Assembly: GCF_025397915.1 (NCBI RefSeq)
Contig: NZ_JALIDZ010000008.1
Location: forward strand, 124,001 to 188,000
From: Microbaculum marinisediminis
GTDB lineage: Bacteria; Pseudomonadota; Alphaproteobacteria; Rhizobiales; Tepidamorphaceae
Length of the DNA stretch: 64,000 nucleotides
Direction of reading: 5' to 3'
Shown: positions 1 to 7,270 of the stretch, piece after piece
Layout of the letters: each line of letters opens with the position of its first letter
Numbering within the stretch: position 1 is the first letter of the stretch
Notes under the pieces: generated by a model
What the model was told of the DNA's origin: nothing
The model's database searches: none
What the model saw: only the letters and a program-made list of their open reading frames with translations
Program-made: the position numbers and the translations under genes

Positions 1-202
1 CGAAATGATCGGAGATCAGCACCACCTTCGAGCGGTCGAACAACCCCACGCCGAGCCGCTTGAGGATCGGCTCGACGCGACGCGGGCCGCCCGAATCGTG
101 GATCATCGCGAGATCCACCCTGGCGGTCACGATCTCGCCGGGGCTGACCGCGGACCGGCCCGAGGCGCGAGCGATGATCTTTTCGGCGAGCGTCATCGGC
201 AT
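1..202 (-). CDS. LeuC-like hydratase large subunit (partial)
   Basis: The first 67 codons of an aconitase-superfamily protein run off the left edge. The N-terminus reads MPMTLAEKIIARASGR, then SPGEIVTARVDLAMIHD, the usual opening of 3-isopropylmalate dehydratase (LeuC) and related maleate, methylmaleate or dimethylmaleate hydratase large subunits. The Fe-S cysteines lie further in and are not visible. It begins 3 bases after the livF stop, so it is probably the last visible gene of the GntR-liv operon. Its place beside a transporter and amidohydrolases, not leucine genes, suggests (inference) a catabolic dicarboxylate hydratase. A LeuD-like small subunit would be expected just outside the window. 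Confidence 0.75.
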   Translation of the reverse strand, partial: MPMTLAEKIIARASGRSAVSPGEIVTARVDLAMIHDSGGPRRVEPILKRLGVGLFDRSKVVLISDHF

Positions 203-205
203 GGT

Positions 206-907
206 TCAGATTCCCAGATACGAGCGCTGCAGCTGCGGATCGCGCATCAGGTCGTCGGCCGGGCCGGACAGGCCGATCGCGCCGTTCTCCATGACGAAGG
301 CCCGCGTCGCGATGTCCAGCGACTGGCGCACGTTCTGCTCGACCAGCAGGATCGTCAGGCCTTCCTCGTTCAGTTTGCCGATCAGCGCGAACATCTCTTC
401 CACCAGCATCGGAGACAGGCCGAGCGACGGCTCGTCGAGAACGAGCAGTTTGGGCTCCGACATCATGCCGCGTCCGATGGCGAGCATCTGCTGCTCGCCA
501 CCCGATAGCGTGCCCGCCTTCTGCGCCATGCGCTCCCGCAGGCGCGGGAAGATCGTCAGCACGCGCTCGATATTGTGGCTGCGCCGTTCGCGCCCGCGGC
601 GGTAGCCGCCGAGTTCGAGGTTTTCCTTGACCGACAGGTTGGGAAAGACATGGCGCCCTTCCGGGACCTGGACAAGGCCGGCCTTGACGATCGTCGCCGG
701 ATCGGACCCGGCGATGTCGGCGCCGTCGAAGCGGATCCGCCCGGCCGACGGGCGAATGAGGCCGGACAGGACGGCATTGAAGGTGGTCTTGCCGGCGCCG
801 TTCGATCCCAAAAGGGCGACGATTTCGGAGTCCGCGATCGCCAGGTCGATGCCGCGCAGGATCTCGGTCTCGCCATAGCCGGCACGCAGCCCCGCAACCT
901 CAAGCAT
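206..907 (-). CDS. livF: Branched-chain amino acid-type ABC transporter ATPase LivF
   Basis: This 233-residue cytoplasmic ATPase subunit belongs to the hydrophobic amino acid/amide uptake (HAAT) ABC family. The Walker A motif is GSNGAGKTT near residue 34, the signature is LSGGEQQML near 135, and Walker B is LLVLDEPSLGL near 155. Its length and the short C-terminus (ending RSYLGI) are typical of LivF rather than LivG. Its start overlaps the end of livG by 8 bases, which indicates translational coupling. It should pair with LivG to drive the LivHM channel. The substrate is not shown by sequence; HAAT systems also carry amides, urea and aromatic acids. Confidence 0.93.
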   Translation of the reverse strand: MLEVAGLRAGYGETEILRGIDLAIADSEIVALLGSNGAGKTTFNAVLSGLIRPSAGRIRFDGADIAGSDPATIVKAGLVQVPEGRHVFPNLSVKENLELGGYRRGRERRSHNIERVLTIFPRLRERMAQKAGTLSGGEQQMLAIGRGMMSEPKLLVLDEPSLGLSPMLVEEMFALIGKLNEEGLTILLVEQNVRQSLDIATRAFVMENGAIGLSGPADDLMRDPQLQRSYLGI

Positions 908-1646
908 GGCCCGTCCCCTCGGCGATCCGGGCAGCCATGCCGTGCCCGAGATAGGCTTCGATGACCGCCGGGTCCCTGGCTATCTCGGCTGGCGGCCCAT
1001 TGGCGATGATCTCGCCCTGATTGAGCACCCACGAGTGCTCCGAGAGGCTCATCACCGCCTGCATAACGTGCTCGATCAGCACGATGGTAACGCCATTGTC
1101 GCGAATCCGCGTGATGATCGGGATGACATCGCGCACCTCGGTCGGATTGAGGCCGGCCATCACCTCGTCGAGCAGGATCAGTTTCGGATCGGTCGCCAGC
1201 GCCTTGGCGACCTCGAGCCGTTTGCGCCCGGCCACCGTCAGCGACGCGGCGTCCTGGTCGAGCCGGTCGGCGAGTCCGACCTGTCGCGCGACGTCTTCGG
1301 CCTTCGCCAGCGCCTCCCGTCGCGAGGCGCGGTGCAGATGCGCGCCGACGGCGATATTGTCGCGCACGGTCTGTCCGGCGAAGGGCTGTACGATCTGGAA
1401 GGTGCGCACCATGCCGAGCGTGGCGATCCGTTCCGGTGCCTCGCCGGTGATGTCGGCGCCGTTGAACAGGACGACGCCCGCATCGGGTTTGTGGAAGCCC
1501 GTGATCAGCGCGAACAGCGTCGTCTTGCCGGCCCCGTTCGGCCCGATCAGCGACACGATCCGGCCCTCTTCGACATCCAGGCTCGCGTCCCGCACCGCCT
1601 GAAGTCCGCCGAAGGATTTCGACACACCTTGGACCGACAGGATCAT
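900..1646 (-). CDS. livG: Branched-chain amino acid-type ABC transporter ATPase LivG
   Basis: This is the second ATPase of the importer, 248 residues, starting MILSVQGVSKSFGGLQAV. Walker A is GPNGAGKTT near residue 37, followed by the LivG-type insert with MVRTFQIVQPF, a degenerate signature (LTVAGRKRLEVAKAL instead of LSGGQ) and Walker B LILLDEVMAGLNPTE. The C-terminus ends with the LivG-type IEAYLGHG segment. The chosen ATG overlaps the livM stop as ATGA. The open frame extends far upstream of this ATG, but that part only mirrors livM. The noncanonical signature LTVAG is common in LivG proteins. Confidence 0.93.
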   Translation of the reverse strand: MILSVQGVSKSFGGLQAVRDASLDVEEGRIVSLIGPNGAGKTTLFALITGFHKPDAGVVLFNGADITGEAPERIATLGMVRTFQIVQPFAGQTVRDNIAVGAHLHRASRREALAKAEDVARQVGLADRLDQDAASLTVAGRKRLEVAKALATDPKLILLDEVMAGLNPTEVRDVIPIITRIRDNGVTIVLIEHVMQAVMSLSEHSWVLNQGEIIANGPPAEIARDPAVIEAYLGHGMAARIAEGTGHA

Positions 1647-2614
1647 GCGGCCCTCGCACGCAGGAGCTTGCGGACGGAGACGCGACCGAGACCGGCAAGG
1701 CCGCGCGGCAGGAACATCACGATGAAGACCAGCAGCGCGCCATAGATGACGAGCGAGATACCCGGCGCGTCGCCGACGAAGTCGCGGGTGATCTCCGACA
1801 GCGCGTGCAGGAAGACGGCGCCGAGCAGGGGCCCGAACAGCGTTCCCAGCCCGCCGACGATCGGCACCAGCAGCGACTCGACCGAGATGGCGGGGCCATA
1901 GGCGATGCTTGGATCGAGATAAAGGAAGTACTGGGCGTAGAACACGCCGGCGAGACCGGAGAAGCAACCCGACAGGACGATGCCGCCAAGCTTGACGCGC
2001 AGCGCCCCAACACCGAGCGCGCGCGCCGCGTCCTCGTTGTCGCGCACCGCCATCAGCCGCGCCCCGAAGCGCGAATTGCCGAGCCACCACGTCGCCAGGA
2101 ACGCGGCCAGAGTCATCGCCCAGATCATCCAGTAGTAGCCGCTCTTCTCGGTGAACTGCAGGCTGGCGACCCCGGGGTCGAGCGGTATCAGGATGCCGAC
2201 GCCCGCACCGGTGAACGGCACGGTGTTGGACAGGATGCGCAGCACCTCGGCGAACGCGAGCGTGACGAGCGCGAAATAGGAGCCGCGCAGGCCGTAGCGG
2301 AAACTGACCGCGCCGACGAAGGCCGCGACCAGCCCGGCCAGGATCGTTCCCGCGACGAGCCCGATCCACGGGTTCACACCGAGCTGCACCTGCAGCACCG
2401 CCACCGTATAGGCGCCAGTTCCGAAGAACGCGGCGTGGCCGAACGAGAACTGGCCGCCATAGCCGCCGAGAATGTTCCAGGCCTGGCCGAGCAGCGCGGC
2501 GTACAGCACCATGATCAGGCTGTTGAGCCAGACGTCGGAGCCGATGAAGTACGGCGCCGCGCCGAGGCCGGCGAAGACGACAACGAGGGCGGCCAGATTT
2601 CTCATTCCGCTCAT
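1643..2614 (-). CDS. livM: Branched-chain amino acid-type ABC permease LivM
   Basis: This 323-residue inner-membrane permease has about 8-9 hydrophobic segments and the LivM-type motifs GQAWNILGGYGGQFSFGHAA near residue 45 and RDNEDAARALGV near 190, which is the coupling-loop region. It overlaps livH upstream and livG downstream by ATGA junctions. With LivH it should form the heterodimeric channel. An alternative ATG three codons in (MRNLAAL) is equally plausible. Confidence 0.93.
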   Translation of the reverse strand: MSGMRNLAALVVVFAGLGAAPYFIGSDVWLNSLIMVLYAALLGQAWNILGGYGGQFSFGHAAFFGTGAYTVAVLQVQLGVNPWIGLVAGTILAGLVAAFVGAVSFRYGLRGSYFALVTLAFAEVLRILSNTVPFTGAGVGILIPLDPGVASLQFTEKSGYYWMIWAMTLAAFLATWWLGNSRFGARLMAVRDNEDAARALGVGALRVKLGGIVLSGCFSGLAGVFYAQYFLYLDPSIAYGPAISVESLLVPIVGGLGTLFGPLLGAVFLHALSEITRDFVGDAPGISLVIYGALLVFIVMFLPRGLAGLGRVSVRKLLRARAA

Positions 2615-3483
2615 ACCTTGTGCCCGAGCAGCCCGGTCGGGCGAAACAGGAGGATCAGGATGAAGATGGCGAAGATGCCGATCTGGCCGAGGCTTTCGCC
2701 GAGGAACAGGCCGCCGAGCGATTCCACCACGCCGATGATGAGCCCGCCGATCAGCGCGCCGACGAACGAGCCCATGCCGCCGAGCACGACGATGGTGAAG
2801 GCGATCAGCACGAACCCGTGGCCGACCTGCGGCGTGACGTAGTAGCTGGGCATCAGCAGACAGGCGGCGATGCCGAGGCAGGCGATGCCGATGCCGAAGC
2901 TCATGGCGAAGACATGGTCGACGTCGATGCCGACGAGGCGCGCGCCCTTGCGCTCCTTCGCCACCGCGCGGATCGCCTTGCCGAGATCCGTGCGCGTCAT
3001 CAGACCCCAGAGCGCGGCCGCCGTTAGCAGCGCGCCGAAGAACGCGATGACCTTCGGCAGGGGCAGGAAAGCGCCGAGGAACTCGACGGTTTCAAAAGAC
3101 CAGGGCGTGTCGACGATACGGGTGTCGGAACGGAACCAGTAGAGCGCCAGGTTCTCGATCACGATCGACAGGCCGAGCGTCACCAGCAGGATGTTCTCGT
3201 CGCGCTCGTGGCTCGCCTTGCCGATGACGTAGCGTTGCAGCAGGTAGCCGATCGCGAACATCGCGGCCGGCATGACGATCAATGCCTGATACGGCCCCAC
3301 CCCGAAGCCGACGGCCAGGAAATAGACGCCGTACAACGCCACCATCAACAGGCTGCCATGCGCGAAATTGATGATGTGCAGCACGCCGTAGATCAGCGTG
3401 AGCCCGAGTGCCACCAGCGCGTAGAGGGCGCCGGTGGTAATGCCGTTCAGCAGCGACGGCAGAAGGATCGAGAACTCGCTCAT
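2611..3483 (-). CDS. livH: Branched-chain amino acid-type ABC permease LivH
   Basis: This 290-residue inner-membrane permease begins LLPSLLNGITTGALYALVALGLTLIYGVLHIINFAHG, which contains the LivH hallmark GLTLIYGVLHIINFAHG. A second conserved stretch, MTRTDLGKAIRAVAKERKGARLVGID, is the coupling helix near residue 165. Multiple transmembrane segments cover the whole length. It lies 126 bases after livK on the same strand. This gap is longer than the other junctions and could hold an mRNA processing site, but I see no clear terminator. Confidence 0.93.
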   Translation of the reverse strand: MSEFSILLPSLLNGITTGALYALVALGLTLIYGVLHIINFAHGSLLMVALYGVYFLAVGFGVGPYQALIVMPAAMFAIGYLLQRYVIGKASHERDENILLVTLGLSIVIENLALYWFRSDTRIVDTPWSFETVEFLGAFLPLPKVIAFFGALLTAAALWGLMTRTDLGKAIRAVAKERKGARLVGIDVDHVFAMSFGIGIACLGIAACLLMPSYYVTPQVGHGFVLIAFTIVVLGGMGSFVGALIGGLIIGVVESLGGLFLGESLGQIGIFAIFILILLFRPTGLLGHKV

Positions 3484-3609
3484 TGGCTACATCGAGAACA
3501 GCGGCATCGAGGACAGCGGCGGAATAGACCGGTGCCGGAAAAGACCGGGGGCGGAGACGACTGGCGGGCAACCGTGCCCGCCAGCCGATCTGTGTGATGG
3601 CCCGTCGCC

Positions 3610-4857
3610 TTACGCCGGCATCGGGAAGACCGGGGCGGCCGAGGCGAACTCCTCCGGGAAGATCACCTGGATGTCGCCGTCGAGCACCTGCGTGTTGACC
3701 GGCTGTCCGCCCTCGTTCTGACCGCCGACGATCTTGGTCGGGCCGTAGGGCATGCCGTGCTTGTCCCAGGTCGAGTTGCCGAGCGCGGCGATCACAGCGT
3801 CCTTGTCGGTCGAGCCGGCCCGGTCGATGGCGTCGGCCAGGAACGCGACGGCGTTGTAGGCCAGGAACACCTCGTAGGTGTAGATGAGCCCCTTGGCCTC
3901 CGCGGCCGCCTTGCGCTGAAGCGCGATGTCCGACTTCGGGTTGAACCAGTGATTGCAGTCCATGATGTACTGGGCCGCTTCCGGGAACTCGTTGACGAAC
4001 TTGTAGCTGGATGCCGCGCCGCCCAGCACCGAGTAGATGCCCTTCGGCTGCACCTTCTGCTGGCGCATCGTGCGGGCGAGAAGAACGTACTCGTTGTAAT
4101 AGTTTGCCGGGATAACCAGGTCCGGATTCTTCGCCTTGATCTGCAGGGCGATGTTGGTGAAGTCACGCGTCGGATTGGCGTGCTTGATCACCTCGATGAC
4201 CTCGATGCCGATACCCGGCAGTTCCTTCTGCAGGAGGCCGGCGGAACCCGTTCCGAACAGCGACTCCTCGTGGATGATCATCGCGGTCTTGGCGGGCGAG
4301 CCGGCAGCCTTGTTGATCTTGTCGAGGTTGTCGACCGCGAACTTGGCGATCACGCCATAGCCCGGGCTGAACCGGAAGGTATTGGGCAGCCCGCGCTTGA
4401 TGATCTCGTCGGACACGCCGACGTCGACGACATGCGGCGTGTTGCTTTTCGCCGCTTCCTGGCTGGTCGCCAGCGAAATCGCCGAGGAATAGCCGGCGAC
4501 GATGCCGTCAATCCCTGCTTCGGCCATCTTCGCCACCTCGGCCGCGCCGATATCCGGCTTGCCCTGGCTGTCGGCCAGCACGGCTTCCAGCTTGGCGCCG
4601 CCCATCGACTTGATGCCGCCGGCGGCATTGATGTCCTCGATCGCCATCAGGGCGCCCTCGCGGCACTGGGTGCCCGAGAAGGCGATGAAGCCGCTCACCG
4701 GATGGATCAGTCCGATCTTCACATTCGCCGGCTGCGCGCGGAGCACCGCCGGGAATCCGCCCACGCCGGCCACCATCGCCGTCGCGCCGGCGGCCGCCAT
4801 GAAATCGCGTTTGCTCAGTCCGCTGGTCTTGCGTTTGTCAGCCATCGTTTTGTCCAC
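3610..4857 (-). CDS. Periplasmic substrate-binding protein of the Liv-type importer
   Basis: A 415-residue type I periplasmic binding protein (LivK/AmiC-like fold). The N-terminus has SKRDFMAAAGATAMVAGVGG, a Tat-like signal with KR in place of RR, followed by AVLRAQPANVKIGLIHPVSG where the mature protein starts. Family features include the early GxIxPxSG segment and FGTGSAGLLQKELPGIGIEV in the second lobe. Two N-terminal methionines (1 and 5) are possible starts. It sits 19 bases after the GntR gene and before livH, so regulator, receptor and permeases form one operon. The ligand cannot be read from the sequence; the neighbourhood suggests an amide-containing or carboxylate compound. Confidence 0.9.
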   Translation of the reverse strand: MDKTMADKRKTSGLSKRDFMAAAGATAMVAGVGGFPAVLRAQPANVKIGLIHPVSGFIAFSGTQCREGALMAIEDINAAGGIKSMGGAKLEAVLADSQGKPDIGAAEVAKMAEAGIDGIVAGYSSAISLATSQEAAKSNTPHVVDVGVSDEIIKRGLPNTFRFSPGYGVIAKFAVDNLDKINKAAGSPAKTAMIIHEESLFGTGSAGLLQKELPGIGIEVIEVIKHANPTRDFTNIALQIKAKNPDLVIPANYYNEYVLLARTMRQQKVQPKGIYSVLGGAASSYKFVNEFPEAAQYIMDCNHWFNPKSDIALQRKAAAEAKGLIYTYEVFLAYNAVAFLADAIDRAGSTDKDAVIAALGNSTWDKHGMPYGPTKIVGGQNEGGQPVNTQVLDGDIQVIFPEEFASAAPVFPMPA

Positions 4858-4876
4858 TCCCTTCTGGTTTAGTGCG

Positions 4877-5743
4877 TTACGCTTGCTTGTTGTTGATCAC
4901 GACCTCCGGCGCGGCGGTCGGCTGCGCCGTCCACCGCATGCCTTCGGCGCGATGAACCCGCTCCAGGTTCATCTCGAAACGATACCGGTCGGGTCGGTAC
5001 AGAACCCGGATGTACTCGACGGGCCGGTCGCTGGCGTCGAGCACCAGGCGGCGAACCTCGAGTAGCGGCGCCCCTGGATCTATACCGAGCGCCGCGGCCA
5101 CGGCCGGATCGGCCACCGTGGCGCTGACCGTCTGCCGGGCCGATGCCACGCGGATGCCGGCCCGCTCCAGCAGCGTGAGCAGGGCGTAGCGGCTGAGATC
5201 CTCGCGTTCGAAGCCGCGGCCGATGTCTTCGGGAAGCCAGGTGACGAGATACGACATCGTCTCGTCGTCGACGCTGCGTACCCGCACGGACCGCTGCACG
5301 AGGTCGCCGGTCGCGATCTTGAGCGCTCCGGCCACGTCCTCGTTGGCCGCGACGTAATCGAATTCCAGGACGCGCGCCTCGGTCGCGATGCCCATCAGCG
5401 AGATGTTTTCCAGCCATCCTTCGAAGGAGGCCGTCACCGGCGGCGCCGGCGGACGGTGCACGACCCGCGTGCCGCGGCCCCGCTCGCGTACGACGAGACC
5501 GGCGGCGGCCATCTCGTTCAGCGCCCGCTTCGCCGTGATGCGCGAGACGCCGAAGCTCTCGGCCAGTTCCTGTTCGCCGGGGACGAGTTCGCCGGCGCCA
5601 AGCTGGCCCGAATAGATGAGATTCCGCAGGACGACGTAGATCTGGTGATAGAGCGGAACGCGCGACTCGGGATCGACGGCGCTGGAGGCTCTAAGCCGTT
5701 TGCGCGGTGCTTTCGCTTGCCCCGAGACAGACGCCGTTGTCAC
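4877..5743 (-). CDS. GntR family regulator with UTRA domain (HutC subfamily)
   Basis: This 288-residue regulator has a winged helix at about residues 25-95 (YHQIYVVLRNLIYSGQLGAG, then ELAESFGVSRITAKRALNEM) and a C-terminal UTRA ligand-binding domain at about 115-260, with RRLVLDASDRPVEYIRVLYR near the end. It is the first gene of the minus-strand operon leading into livK, so it probably controls its own operon and the divergent tautomerase-SnoaL gene. An AT-rich palindrome at 5806-5827 in the divergent gap is the obvious operator candidate. The effector is unknown; HutC-type proteins usually bind the pathway substrate or an intermediate. Confidence 0.92.
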   Translation of the reverse strand: MTTASVSGQAKAPRKRLRASSAVDPESRVPLYHQIYVVLRNLIYSGQLGAGELVPGEQELAESFGVSRITAKRALNEMAAAGLVVRERGRGTRVVHRPPAPPVTASFEGWLENISLMGIATEARVLEFDYVAANEDVAGALKIATGDLVQRSVRVRSVDDETMSYLVTWLPEDIGRGFEREDLSRYALLTLLERAGIRVASARQTVSATVADPAVAAALGIDPGAPLLEVRRLVLDASDRPVEYIRVLYRPDRYRFEMNLERVHRAEGMRWTAQPTAAPEVVINNKQA

Positions 5744-5805
5744 CGTTTTCCGCTCTCCCGACTTTCCGCTCTCCCGACGGGTGATGCGTCGCCACCCGTT
5801 TTCTT

Positions 5806-5827
5806 AATGGTATATAGATATACTATT
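5806..5827. promoter_or_regulatory. Candidate operator of the GntR/UTRA regulator
   Basis: A 22-base inverted repeat with arms AATGGTATAT and ATATACTATT around a central AG (one mismatch). It lies between the divergent GntR gene and the tautomerase-SnoaL gene. It is the only strongly AT-rich palindrome in the gap. Operator function is inferred from position and from the GntR preference for short palindromes. Confidence 0.55.
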
Positions 5828-5881
5828 AGCTCATCGCGCGAGAGCGCAAGAGGGTACGCACAAGAAACGGAGGGCACGGGA

Positions 5882-6445
5882 ATGCCGGTAGTCGAACTGA
5901 CGTTGATCGAGGGATACGACGCCGAGACCAGGACGCGTCTGGGCGAGCGCCTGACGGATGCGGTTCGCACCGTCATCGCGGCGCCTCTCGACGGCGTGAC
6001 GGTTGCGATCCATGAGGTGAAGGCCGAAAGCTACATGCGCGGCCGGCAGCAGCGGCAGCCCGGCAAGCCGCTGGCCGATCCCGTCGACCTCGTCCGTGCC
6101 TTTCTCGCGGCGATGGAAGCGCGCGACCTGGACGGCGCCAGGGGCTTCCTGGCCGACGATTTCCGCATGTCCTTTCCCGGCGGCGCCGAATTCGGCCGGC
6201 TCGAGCAGCTGGTCGAATGGGCGCGGGAACGCTACCGCTTCGTGCGGAAGACCTATGACCGCTTCGACGTCACCGCCGACGCCGACGGCCCGGTCGTCTA
6301 TTGTTTCGGCACGTTGTCGGGCGAATGGCTGGACGGCGCCGCCTTCAGCGGCATCCGTTTCATCGACCGGTTCGCAATCCGCGACGGCCTGCTCGCCGAC
6401 CAGAAGGTATGGAACGATCTGGCCGAATCCGGTCGGCGAGAATAG
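5882..6445 (+). CDS. 4-oxalocrotonate tautomerase-like / SnoaL-like fusion protein
   Basis: A 187-residue two-domain protein. Residues 1-62 resemble a 4-oxalocrotonate tautomerase subunit: Pro2 (MPVVELTLIEGY) is in the catalytic position and the chain is the usual tautomerase length. Residues 65-187 form an NTF2/SnoaL-like domain starting VDLVRAFLAAMEARDLDGAR. The C-terminal domain clearly resembles the stand-alone SnoaL-like protein at 8623-9042, sharing AMEARDLD, FPGG and a GTLxGEW..AFxGIRF pattern. The ATG is chosen because it places Pro2 correctly; the open frame extends upstream only across the GntR shadow. It is transcribed divergently from the GntR-liv operon. The reaction is unknown; keto-enol isomerisation or cofactor-free decarboxylation is plausible. 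Confidence 0.85.
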   Translation: MPVVELTLIEGYDAETRTRLGERLTDAVRTVIAAPLDGVTVAIHEVKAESYMRGRQQRQPGKPLADPVDLVRAFLAAMEARDLDGARGFLADDFRMSFPGGAEFGRLEQLVEWARERYRFVRKTYDRFDVTADADGPVVYCFGTLSGEWLDGAAFSGIRFIDRFAIRDGLLADQKVWNDLAESGRRE

Positions 6446-6494
6446 TCGGCGCGGCGCTCTGCGGTTGCCGCGGGGTCGCGCCATTCCCTACGCT

Positions 6495-6532
6495 GGAACG
6501 GCCCGTCCATCCAGGGATGGACGGGCCGTTCC
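6495..6532. terminator. Strong perfect hairpin between convergent genes
   Basis: An 18-base perfect inverted repeat (arm starting GGAACGGCCCGTCCAT) with only AG between the arms lies between the ends of the tautomerase fusion gene (+) and the isochorismatase-like gene (-). There is no clear U-run, so it may act as a bidirectional barrier or mRNA-stabilising structure rather than a classic intrinsic terminator. Confidence 0.6.
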
Positions 6533-6540
6533 GGGCAATC

Positions 6541-7257
6541 CTATGCCGCCTCGCGCCCGTCGACCGTCTGGAGATAGTCGGCGACCTCGTCGACCGGAAT
6601 GACGTCGGCATATTTGCAGTTCAGGTCGAACAGGTTGATGGCGTGGCTCGCCTCGAACCGGTCGAAGGCGGTCTCCTCCGGGATGACGACCTTGAAGTTG
6701 TAGGAATAGGCGTCCACGGTCGTCGCACGCAGGCAGCCGGACGTCGTGCAGCCGGTCAGGATGAGCGTGTCGACGTCGAGAAAATTCAGGTGGCTCATGA
6801 ACAGCGTGCCGAAAAAGGCCGACGGCTTGCGCTTCCCGATCAGGATGTCCTGCGGCTCGGGGGCGATCGGCGCCACGGTCTGGGTGGCGTGGGTTCCCTC
6901 GATGCCCGTTTTCTCGCCGCCCCGGTGGTTCTTGCCGACCTGGACACCACTGTCGATCATGTCCGGGCGACGCTCCGACTGGGTGTAGAAGACCGGCAAG
7001 TTCTTCGCCCGTGCGAGCTTCAGCAGCCTCTCGATATGCGGCACGGCCTTCCACCCGGCCTCGCCGCAGTGGGTCCGGTACGTCTTGAGTCCGTCCTCGA
7101 CGTCTTCGCCCGGGGCATCGCCGCAGAAATTGTACTGCACGTCGATGATGAAGAGCGCAGGACGGGTTCCGAAGCCGCCGCGTTTTCCATAGCCGGCCAG
7201 TTGGTAGACCCGCTTGTCCTTGTCGGTGAGGAACTTATCCCAGACGCGTTCAGTCAT
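6541..7257 (-). CDS. Isochorismatase-like cysteine amidohydrolase
   Basis: A 238-residue hydrolase of the isochorismatase/N-carbamoylsarcosine amidase fold. The triad is recognisable: Asp39 in LFIIDVQYNF, a lysine in GKRKPSAFFGT (about 142-144), and Cys175 in TTSGCLRAT. The cis-peptide segment GCTTSGC is also present. Members of this group hydrolyse small amides such as maleamate, nicotinamide, N-carbamoylsarcosine or ureidoacrylate. It is the last gene of an operon aconitase, SnoaL, amidohydrolase, amidase, with 13 bases to the amidohydrolase. In context (inference) it should release ammonia from the half-amide made by that ring-opening enzyme, like maleamate amidohydrolase. The exact substrate is unproven. 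Confidence 0.88.
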   Translation of the reverse strand: MTERVWDKFLTDKDKRVYQLAGYGKRGGFGTRPALFIIDVQYNFCGDAPGEDVEDGLKTYRTHCGEAGWKAVPHIERLLKLARAKNLPVFYTQSERRPDMIDSGVQVGKNHRGGEKTGIEGTHATQTVAPIAPEPQDILIGKRKPSAFFGTLFMSHLNFLDVDTLILTGCTTSGCLRATTVDAYSYNFKVVIPEETAFDRFEASHAINLFDLNCKYADVIPVDEVADYLQTVDGREAA

Positions 7258-7270
7258 TGCGTTACCTTTC

